From contig NC_054713.1 in assembly GCF_016097555.1 (NCBI RefSeq), positions 6,500,047 through 6,564,046 on the forward strand: a stretch of 64,000 bases of DNA, in the 5' to 3' direction. Shown here one piece after another: positions 57,801-64,000 of this stretch. Position 1 is the first letter of the stretch. Each line of letters opens with the position of its first letter. The notes under the pieces were generated by a model. It saw nothing but the letters and a program-made list of their open reading frames with translations. It was not told the origin of the DNA and did no database searches. Position numbers and translations under genes: made by a program. This DNA is from Gigantopelta aegis. Its lineage: Eukaryota > Mollusca > Gastropoda > Neomphalida > Peltospiridae.

Positions 57801-60325
57801 CATCGTGAGGCGAAGTTATATATCTACTGTCATTATCAGCATGTTTTTGTGCCAAAACTACAGGGTTATACCGCTATTTTTGTGTTGGGAGACGCTGTGG
57901 CGAGATTGCCATATTTACTTCCGTGTTGCATGTCTGTTTAGCGAAGTCGCCAGTACATTATAACTCAACAATATTCAAATTACAAGCAGTTTAATGTTTA
58001 CTTCATTAAGTAAATACATGTGCAGTAGTCATGTTTTGATTTTCTTGTTGTAAAATGTAATACATTGGTAGTTTACTTGCAAGCCGGGGCGAGATCGCCA
58101 GGATTTTTCTTGTTTAAGTTTACATTTTAACGATTATTTGATATATACTAAATACTAAAGTATGCACTGAACCGACGAGGATGCTATACATCGTTATTCG
58201 ATGATAAGTGTTGTTTATTTATAATAAATACATGGACAGAATTCGCATGTTATTTATTACCATTGTGTAATGTTAATGTGTTTAGAAAAGTGATCCCTTC
58301 AGATCAGCAGGGAGTATCGTTGATCAGCTATTCCAGGAACATTTAGGTCCGGCTCCCTGCCCAGCGCTGCCAACGATCGATCGTCTAGTACACACAGCAA
58401 ACTACTGTCGCCAGACCAGCCGGCCGAAGAATCCAACTGACTTGGAATTCGATTTGAAAATGGATTTCATCCCAGACAACTTCTTAAAAGGTGACAAACA
58501 ATTAAAACCTTTATTTGTACGTGAAGCTATAAGCCCTTAAAATATTTTTAAATGGCTATTTTTTAACTACTTTCAAGTACTAAACCATTATAGACAGTTT
58601 ATTCATGTTGATATAATTTTATTGATTTACTTGATTTATTTTTTGTTCATTGTTTATTAATTTACTTTTAAAGGAGATGTCACTACTGGGAGAAAACGGC
58701 ATTTGATCTTTTCAACAGATCAACAGCTGCAGCTGTTATCTAGATCCAAGTGCTGGTACGCAGATGGTACCTTCAAGCTTGTGAAGGAACCGTTCACGCA
58801 GCTCTTTAGCATACATTCTTTCATCAGGCATGAAGATTGTGCAAAACAGATACCACTTGTTTTCTGCCTGATGTCTGGACATCGCAAAAAGGACTACAAG
58901 GCTGTTTTGGAGGCGATCATTGGGATGTTACCCCAGGCACCGAGGGTACAACGTCTGGTGATTGACTTTGAATCAGCCTTATGGAGAGCTGCTGCGTCCC
59001 TGATCCCAGACGTACAGATAAAGGGGTGTTCGTTTCACTGGACACAGGCTGTCTGGAGAAAGGTAAATATATCATTATTATTATTGCATATATATTGTGT
59101 GTGTGTGTGTGTAAATTGATGGTCAGATTGTTGAATTTAAAATTTGTTTAATTTTTTAAATAATCATTATGCTATCTCTAACCAAAGAACATTAATATCT
59201 TACAGATTCAAGACCTTGGTCTTCGTCAAGCCTACCTTAGTGACAACGACACTCACAGATATGAGGAAATTGATGTCCCGCTTGGTGTCTCCGGTATAAT
59301 GTATCATAAATGTACCTTGTCGGTTCAGTGCATATTTTAGTATTTAGTATATATCAAATAATCGTTAACATGTAAACATAAACAAGAAAAATCCTGGCGA
59401 TCTCGCCCTGGCTTGCAAGTAAACTACCAATGTATTACATTTTACAACAAGAAAATCAAAACATGACTACTGCACATGTATTTACTTAATGAAGTAAACA
59501 TTAAACTGCTTGTAACTTGAATATTGTTTGACTTCGCTAAACAGACATGCAACGCGGAAGTAAATATGGCGATCTCGTCACAGCATGTCCCAACACAAAA
59601 ATAGTAGTATAAGTGGTATAACCCTGTAGTTTTGGCACAAAAACATGCTGATAATGAAATTAGATATATATACTATAATATATGTTGTAATATATGTCTT
59701 CTAGCAAGTCTAATATGTATGATAACTTCGCCTAATGATGAAAATAAGTCCTGGCGAACTCGCCCGGGGCGACTTCACCAGGGCGAGATCGACACGGGGC
59801 GAGATCGACATACTTCAGGCTGAGTAGAGCATTGAATCCTCAAGCAGGAAGCAGTATATTCCAAACATTGCCGAACTCTTGATGTGTCGACCACATTTGG
59901 ACTTGAATCTACTATGGAAATAATTATAAATAAAAATAATGAATAATGAAAAAAAGCCTCATGCATTTTTAAAATTGTTCGGACGCAAATCTATAACTTT
60001 CATTCTCTTGCTCGAGTCTTGGCCTTATGAAATGAGCATACATGCTAATACTATCACTAACCTTAAAGTTAACTCTAAACCTAAGCCTGACTCATGAATG
60101 AACTTAATGCTGGAACGTTTGGACGGGGGGGGGGGGGGGGGGGGGGGGCACACTCGATTATTTGGGGTGGGGTGGACTAACATGAAACTGGTCCGTGGCA
60201 CCCCCTTGTGACCGCCCTTCTGGCACACCCTCCTTCGTTATTAAATTTAAACTCCTTTAAAATACCTGTGCTCTGTCTAGTTCGTCAAATTCAAGGTTAT
60301 GAATTGAAGAACTTCGCGATGTCAT
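51829..60325 (-). CDS. CENPS: CENP-S / MHF1 histone-fold protein, complete, four exons
   Basis: Exons on the minus strand: 60325-60266 (20 codons), 56045-55888, 54049-53983 and 51972-51829 (stop TGA at 51831-51829). The spliced frame encodes 142 residues; human CENP-S has 138. All introns are GT-AG (4220, 1838 and 2010 bp). Visible signatures, in order: DRAQ/RLKAAVHYTV, KQLIAALSETTWRQCESF, DLELFAKHAKRTTVNPDDVK, and a Lys-rich tail (EEKVKKDEPKKKVRKPKK). These match the CENP-S histone fold (family PF15630). In other animals CENP-S pairs with CENP-X to form a DNA-binding tetramer that works with FANCM in fork repair and with CENP-T/W at kinetochores. The start is chosen because MTSRSSS opens exon 1 in frame with a phase-0 junction; no upstream ATG competes in that exon. 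No frameshift or stop is seen. Intron 1 carries a MULE in antisense, and intron 2 a duplicated copy of the exon 2 donor. No canonical polyadenylation signal was found in the first 190 bp after the stop. Confidence 0.95.
52611..53810. mobile_element. 1.2-kb hAT-like non-autonomous element in CENPS intron 3
   Basis: Begins CAGAGTTCGACAAAT and ends ATTTGTCATACTCTG, with ATTAAAG directly outside each end (52604-52610 and 53811-53817). CAG...CTG termini and a 7-8 bp duplication fit hAT. Both ends carry clustered CTAGCCC/GGGCTAG palindromes (GGCTAGTGGTTT words), as seen for subterminal transposase sites. No transposase frame inside. Confidence 0.75.
54366..54522. mobile_element. Foldback element in CENPS intron 2
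   Basis: GTACTGATTTTACGAAAC (54393-54410) is inverted at 54473-54490. The pairing continues inward (GTATTACCC/GGGTAATAC) and outward with mismatches to about 70 bp. It would form a long hairpin in the pre-mRNA. Confidence 0.7.
55018..55220. mobile_element. Short inverted-repeat element with CRE-like sites
   Basis: GATAAAGCAGATTGAC followed by TTTTGACGTCACTC at the left mirrors TAATGACGTCAGATATCTGC and TTTATCC at the right. TGACGTCA occurs in both arms. Intronic in CENPS. Confidence 0.5.
55345..55684 (-). mobile_element. SINE-E copy, full length, with 40-bp insertion
   Basis: A-type tail in reverse at 55347, CAGCTGAATGGATCCACTGA, and head TTAGCTCAGTCAGTTGAGTG in reverse to 55684. A 40-bp segment (GTCAGTGCTTCTGCCAGAAA onward) interrupts it at about 55580. 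Confidence 0.85.
55519..55897. repeat. Tandem duplication copying the CENPS exon 2 donor
   Basis: 55519-55726 and 55729-55897 are the same segment at 171-bp offset (the first unit has a 40-bp insertion). The unit covers the SINE-E 5' half, TATGTACATGAAATCCTGAG and the last bases of CENPS exon 2 with its GTAAGT donor. The true donor is at 55886-55887; the extra one is at 55715-55716, inside intron 2. Confidence 0.9.
56545..56850. repeat. Three diverged AAGGGCCATAACTC monomers
   Basis: CCAAGTTCAAGGGAAATAAC (56547), CCTAAATTCAAGGGCCATAA (56615) and CCTAAGTTCAAGGGCCATAA (56779), each followed by GGGTAGATCGCCATGAAAGT-type sequence. Same repeat as 50270-50480, here as a loose tandem in CENPS intron 1. 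Confidence 0.7.
56852..57370 (-). mobile_element. SINE-A copy interrupted by a MITE
   Basis: CCCGCTACATTTTTCATTAG to AGCTTTTGATATG on one side of the MITE and GTCATGGTGCACTGGCTAGA to ACCGACCGCGCGTCAG on the other. Tail missing, head eroded. Confidence 0.82.
56949..57277. mobile_element. hAT-like MITE nested in SINE-A
   Basis: CAGTGTTCGAGATTAA at the left and TTAATCTCGAACACTG at the right, perfect 16-bp inverted repeats, with repeated GGTATCCC/GGGATACC words inside. GTCAT lies on both sides (56944-56948 and 57278-57282). Confidence 0.83.
57621..57739 (-). pseudogene. Exon-like fragment next to the MULE
   Basis: The minus-strand frame reads SLTKSTGLHFRIYDGDGSFG then AKDLVDITTIDDLELEFV and a stop. 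It has the look of a folded domain (hydrophobic/acidic alternation, RIYDGDGSFG), but I cannot assign a family. Joining across the MULE does not keep the frame. Chance remains possible. Confidence 0.25.
57740..59814. mobile_element. Mutator-like (MULE) transposon with ~440-bp TIRs
   Basis: Left repeat about 57750-58180, right repeat about 59315-59804. Inverted matches include GCGAGTTCGCCAGGACTTAT, GCATGTTTTTGTGCCAAAAC, ATACATGTGCAGTAGTCATG and TATGCACTGAACCGAC, with few differences. GGCGAGATCGCC words recur inside the repeats. TCAGGCTGA at 57731-57739 and 59815-59823 is a candidate 9-bp target duplication, the MULE-typical size, though the outermost 7-10 bp of the two ends do not match each other. 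The only gene inside is the transposase remnant on the plus strand. It lies in CENPS intron 1, antisense to that gene. Confidence 0.85.
58286..59340 (+). pseudogene. MULE transposase, spliced, decayed and C-truncated
   Basis: Three exons: 58286-58490, 58674-59062 and 59206-59340, with GT-AG introns of 183 and 143 bp and matching phases. Exon 1 reads SIVDQLFQEHLGPAPCPALP; exon 2 carries CWYADGTFKLVKEPFTQLF, QIPLVFCLMSGHRKKDY, LVIDFESALW and KGCSFHWTQAVWRK; exon 3 starts IQDLGLRQAYLSDNDTHRY. This is the MULE transposase domain (PF10551 type): DG near the first catalytic Asp, D in IDFE, then GCxFHxxQ. After THRY the frame slips by one base (the alternative frame reads MRKLMSRL), and the sequence runs into the right terminal repeat. 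The C-terminal part, and any N-terminal zinc finger upstream of 58286, are missing. Not expected to be active. Confidence 0.85.
60125..60149. repeat. Poly-G run
   Basis: About 25 G about 120 bp left of CENPS exon 1, inside intron 1. Confidence 0.92.
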
Positions 60326-60904
60326 GTTAACTCAGTTTTAAGTTTCCAAAATTCTCAAAAAATCCCGCTTATATAAAAAAATATTATTAAAATGCAACTT
60401 TGAAATATAGTGGAATATGATTTTAAAAGACAGTAGCCCCTACATTTTATCGGTTAAAATTTTATAACAAAAATAGTACACAATCATAATTATATGCATA
60501 TGGATAACAGCAAAAAAAGGAACGAGCGGTGGGGTTTGGGGGTTCTTGTTGATCCAGTGTTCAAAATATTCGTATTCCATTTTCGTTCAATTTGGAGTAC
60601 ATATTTCTAATCGACGAATTAAAATCTCGCTATATATCGCGAGACTTGATTGTCATCATGGTGGAGGTGAACGAAACGTGAGGAATTGCAGACGAACTTT
60701 TCCCCAATTTATGCGGCTTGTTGTATCATAAGGGTACTGTTTGACGTTGGTAGGTCAAAGTGTAAATATTATAACAAAATTTTTAACTATACATGAGATT
60801 GAAAAAGCCATGCATTGTCTCTTTTTCTCTTTCCTCCATTGAATCATTGAGATTTGCACCAGTGCGTTTGAACAAGTTCAGGGTGAAGTTCTACCCTACT
60901 AGTC
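60326..60904. other. Upstream region of CENPS
   Basis: About 580 bp immediately 5' of the CENPS start codon. AT-rich; no TATA box or CpG block I would call, and no divergent gene start recognised. Confidence 0.45.
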
Positions 60905-61070
60905 CCTAGCTTAGTGACGGTAGTCGGTAGAGAGCTCTCGCCTGATGTGCTTGGATCTAAGGATAGGATCCACTCGGTGGATTCATTCTATGATTTCTAT
61001 TTTTACTGTCCCAGACACTGCTCCACCACTGGTATATGAAACAGCATAGTAATGTTCTGTCTTGGGCAAG
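60905..61070 (+). mobile_element. Diverged SINE-E-like copy
   Basis: TTAGTGACGGTAGTCGGTAG head-like start, GATCCACTCGGTGGATTCAT, then CACTGCTCCACCACTGGTAT. Strongly eroded and without a tail. Confidence 0.5.
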
Positions 61071-61321
61071 AGCTCCACCCGTTCCCCCCATCATTTATAA
61101 TAGTTTATTAATGTTTCCTTTTTTTTTTGTCGTTTTGTAGCATGATGATATTAGTATATGCATAAAATATTAAATAGTACCTTCATAATATTTTTCAAAT
61201 ATAAATACAAATAATAATCTTACTTACTACTATGCCAATAACGAACGCACTAAATACCGTCAGCCATATTGGTATAATAAAGTACTATCTAAAGCACTTA
61301 CCTCATTTAACTATATCGCCT

Positions 61322-62523
61322 TTAAGCATGGTACAGTTCAGCACAATCTGCAAGAAACCTTTCAAACAATCCTTGTCTCCCTCTCACGGTACGGTACATG
61401 AACTCTGTGAGATGCAGATCGAAATTTCCCTTTTTGGTATACATGTGTAGATGGCAACTGTCTCTTTATGCACCACCATGTATTTTCTATAAGATTTGTA
61501 CATGCACCAGTGGTTGGATCTGAAAAATAATTTCATTGTTGATTAAATTAATTTATATTAAAAATATTTCAACACATATCAATAGGGTTAGAGTTAGGGA
61601 TAGGGTTAGGGTTAATGCTAGTGTAACATATTTTCCTTATAATGCCCTTACCAACGAAATTCTGTGAGTGGTTTACAGTTGAGTGGGTGTATCCTTTCTG
61701 ACTTTCAGAGATGGTTGAATATGCAGACCAGCAGTCGGTTACTATATGGGAACCTCGTTTGACATATTTTTCTATAACTGACATTAATGTAGGCCCATCA
61801 CGTTTTTCTACGGGAACTAAAAACACCTGCCTTGTTTCCCTACATATCCCCCCCAGAACCCACTGTCCCTCAACAACTCGTCCTCTGTGATATTTTCGTT
61901 TTCCAAATTTGGCTTCATCTACCTCTACAGTTAAGCCCTCTCCTATATTCTCGGTCGCATTCTTTTTCAACCACACTGCAGCATACTTCTCGACAATAAT
62001 TATAATAATCAGAAACAGTTTCCTTTGATGTTGTTTGTACAGATGTTGTGTCTAGATCACTATTATTGTCACTGGATTGAATAGATGTTTCTTCTATAGC
62101 AGAAATATAATCTAATTTTTTAATAAAACAGTAAATTAATAATACACTTTTCTTGTATGACAGGTTGGATCCAGCAAACCATGTCCCATGTCGTGGTTGT
62201 ACTTGATTTCTTTTGCTCTTGCATTCCCTTCGGTTACATTGAAAACGAAAATCTTTCCTTTTTTTCCCTGATCTTTTGATTTCATATAACTTTGTTAATT
62301 CTATTTCACATGTTGGACACTTTGCCTTCTCTGGTAACAGATTAAAACGTTGACAAAATTTTATTGTACTTTCTGTGTTTTCTAATTCTTTTCCTAATCT
62401 AATCCAGTTTAAATAAATGTCTTTACTCTTTTTACTCTCCCCTTGACTACACCCCTCCCCATCCCTATTGTCACTATCCGAACGTTTTCTTTTTAGATCA
62501 CTGCAACTACTTTCCCCTTCCAT
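61322..62523 (-). pseudogene. Merlin/IS1595-type (ISXO2-like) transposase, two frameshifts
   Basis: Exon 1 spans 62523-61652 and exon 2 61519-61322, joined by a GT-AG intron of 132 bp (donor GTAAGG, acceptor TTTTTCAG). N-terminus: charged MEGESSCSDLKRKRSDS, then a zinc-ribbon-like CPTC...CNRREC. The catalytic domain shows all three acidic positions of the DDE triad: VEVDEAKFGKRKYHRGRVVE, HIVTDCWSAY and, across the intron, NLIENTWW. The C-terminus reads DLHLTEFMYRTVRGRQGLF and stops at 61324-61322. The frame breaks twice, near 61985 (one base short, after YCREVC) and near 61425 (one base extra, after KGKF). This fits the DDE_Tnp_IS1595 family (PF12762), eukaryotic Merlin. Terminal repeats were not identified. 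It could be a decaying element, a domesticated copy, or an intact gene with two assembly indels. Confidence 0.85.
61581..61614 (+). repeat. Short TTAGGG-like stretch
   Basis: Degenerate TAGGGTTAGAGTTAGGGATA with GGGTTAGGGTTA, about five units, in the intron of the Merlin transposase. Interstitial telomere-like repeat or chance; too short to mean a chromosome end. Confidence 0.5.
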
Positions 62524-62820
62524 AATGAAATAATATGAAGAACAAAATACTCACCTGTTTTTTCCTTTTATTACAAAATTTCTATAGACATAGTTAACAA
62601 ACTCAACAATCACGAGATTTACAATAAACATAGTTCATTCATGTATCACAACTCACATAAAACACAGGTAATGTTTGCAACTGTATTCGTTGAATGTACA
62701 GCAGAAAATAGTACACTTTCAATATCTCCGGTATTTTCCGCCACTTTCCGTCGATGTTTCCCGCCAGTTTCCGTCGATGTTTGTTAATGACTACAATTTT
62801 TTTACGATTGTAAGTAACAT
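62524..62820. other. Region 5' of the transposase
   Basis: Contains CAGGTGAGT on the minus strand at about 62543-62551 (possible donor of an untranslated exon) and a duplicated CCGTCGATGTTTCCCGCC phrase near 62745-62785. Confidence 0.4.
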
Positions 62821-62905
62821 GTCTCATTAGCTCAGTTGGTTAAAGCGTTGGTGATATAAGACACTTCGGCTGCTCCAAGGTATGCTGGTTCGAATCCATA
62901 AAGGT
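62821..62905 (+). pseudogene. tRNA-like sequence with intact A and B boxes
   Basis: A box TAGCTCAGTTGG at 62828-62839 and B box GGTTCGAATCC at 62887-62897 are perfect pol III promoter elements. However, the acceptor, anticodon and T stems do not pair, so it is not a functional tRNA. Best read as a tRNA pseudogene or the head of an unlisted SINE. Confidence 0.55.
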
Positions 62906-63391
62906 AAGTCTTAATTTGTATACATGTGTAAAAATGTGATGTTACAAACTTAGATACAGTAGTGTGAGTTGTAGTAGGCTCCTGGACAGCAAGAGTACCG
63001 CCAGTTCCCCCCCTCCCTCCACCATTAGTTATCGAAAACATTTCTTTACAAAATTATTTAAAAAAAAAAAAAAAAATTCTTTCTTACTTTCCCCCACAAA
63101 AGCCATGCCCCACTTTTCTATATATACCCTATCAAAAAATCCCTCTTTAGATCGATAACCAAAGGGGGGGGAACGGGCGGTACACTTTCCGTTTGACTTG
63201 TTTTTAAGGAATCTGTATACAATTAAACCCTGACATCAAAATACTTTTGTTGAATTAAGAAAATCTTCCTAAAAACAAAGTGCACAAATGAGGAAAAGAC
63301 AAACTTGTAGACGTTCAAAATATTTTTATACATATATAGTGAAATGTTACGGTATACACAACTGCCTTTTTACACTGCACACTATATTAAA

Positions 63392-63580
63392 TGGCATGTG
63401 TTATCCTGCCTGTGGGAAGTGCAAATAAAAGATCCCTTGCTGCTAATCGGAAGACTAGCCCATGTAGTGGCGACAGCGGGTTTCCTCTCAAAATCTGTGT
63501 GGTCTTTAACCATATGTCTGACGCCATATAACCGTAAATAAAATGTGTTGAGTGTGTCGTTAAATAAAACATTTCTTTCT
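63392..63580 (+). mobile_element. SINE-C/B copy, 5' truncated
   Basis: GTTATCCTGCCTGTGGGAAG, GACAGCGGGTTTCCTCTC and B tail GTGTCGTTAAATAAAAC. The CCTGCCTGTGGGAAGTGCAA variant points to SINE-C. Confidence 0.88.
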
Positions 63581-63880
63581 TTTATTTTTAAAGCAACCCT
63601 CTATATTGTGACCATTTTTTTTCATTTGGCAGCTACAGCATTTCATCCTATCTAGATATAAAAAAATAGAAGTAGGTGCCATCTGGCTCCTAGATTGAAA
63701 AGTTAACATAGAGGGTTGTGAAAGCAGTTTTTGTGTTTTTAATTTTTTCAGAATATCGCACCCATTATATTCAGCACAACTCCTTTCACCAGATCATCCC
63801 GTCTTTTAACTAATCAGCCATGACTTTTACCATCAAATGATGTGCACTTTGGATCATCACCCTAGTAGATATATGTAGAC

Positions 63881-64000
63881 ATGTCTGGATTGCTGCACCG
63901 TGCATCGGAAATGGAGGAACTTGACCGGTACCAGAGAGGCCAGGGCGACGGCACGTCCATGGAGCGCAACATGGGCAATGGACACAACCAGGGATCACAC
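63881..64000 (+). CDS. N-terminal fragment of an unidentified protein (runs off window)
   Basis: ATG at 63881 opens 40 codons to the window end: MSGLLHRASEMEELDRYQRG, then a polar stretch rich in Gly, Asn and Gln. An in-frame TAG lies at 63866-63868. The block is clearly richer in G+C than the 500 bp before it, as expected of an exon. An internal exon beginning after the TAG of ATATATGTAG is the alternative. I do not recognise the protein. Confidence 0.5.
   Translation, partial: MSGLLHRASEMEELDRYQRGQGDGTSMERNMGNGHNQGSH

Larger units (their letters stand above)
57504..60007. repeat. 27-bp perfect inverted repeat around the MULE
   Basis: GAGAATGAAAGTTATAGATT plus TGCGTCC at 57504-57530 is exactly inverted at 59981-60007, 200 bp and about 158 bp outside the MULE's candidate target duplications. 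It may be the terminal repeat of an older element that received the MULE. Confidence 0.6.

Noticed and set aside
57621..57803. CENPS exon or CENPS-fused domain
   Set aside because: CENPS splices in perfect phase from exon 1 (60266) to exon 2 (56045) without it, and the frame runs into the MULE end.
61581..61614. Chromosome end
   Set aside because: About five degenerate TTAGGG-like units inside a transposase intron cannot mark a telomere.

Overview
The window is animal nuclear DNA, most likely from a mollusc (a gastropod would fit). The reasons are a gene with four GT-AG-spliced exons, very low coding density, and a mass of tRNA-derived SINEs and short inverted-repeat DNA transposons of kinds I associate with molluscan genomes. 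The species call is inference from memory, not a database result. No bacterial operon, phage, CRISPR array or rRNA gene is visible.

Genes. One complete host gene is readable: CENPS (MHF1/CENP-S), the histone-fold protein of the kinetochore and of the FANCM-MHF complex. It lies on the minus strand from 60325 down to 51829, in four exons encoding 142 residues. Its introns are full of transposons: a Mutator-like (MULE) element with about 440-bp terminal inverted repeats in intron 1, a tandem duplication that copies the exon 2 splice donor in intron 2, and a 1.2-kb hAT-like element in intron 3. Upstream of CENPS lies a decayed Merlin/IS1595-type transposase gene (62523-61322, minus). At the right edge a reading frame starts at 63881 (+) and runs off the window.

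Repeat landscape (1-51.8 kb and the introns). About 60 SINE copies or fragments fall into named groups used below. SINE-A has a tRNA-like head with TAGCCCAGTGGTAAAGCG and a tail ending GGTGTCGTTAAACAAAAC. SINE-B has the same head but a tail ending GTGCGTCGTTAAATAAAAC. SINE-C has a head starting GGCCTCGGTGGCGTCGTGG and a B-type tail, sometimes an A-type tail. SINE-D has a head starting GGCCTCGGTGGTGTAGTGG and a body with CCAGGACAGCGTGCTT. SINE-E has a head with TTTAGCTCAGTCGGTTGAG and an A-type tail. Element F has a GC-rich hairpin head and a reduced A-type tail. Heads, bodies and tails are combined freely.

DNA-transposon families without coding capacity are numbered M1 (TIR GGTCTCACTACACA), M2 (long TIR, 8-9 bp target duplications), M3 and M4 (TTAA-flanked, piggyBac-like behaviour), M5 (pogo-like TIR), and M6 and M7 (GC-rich TIRs). 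Several are nested and give relative insertion ages.

Simple repeats are long and numerous: (GA)n, (GT)n, poly-G and strand-asymmetric G/T tracts. At least three microsatellites grew inside SINE copies from short internal seeds. Two tandem arrays at 10.9-12.5 kb were each built from the same SINE tail. Most long open frames in the window are these repeats read in frame, not genes. Between about 1 and 51 kb I found no host protein-coding exon that I can support.
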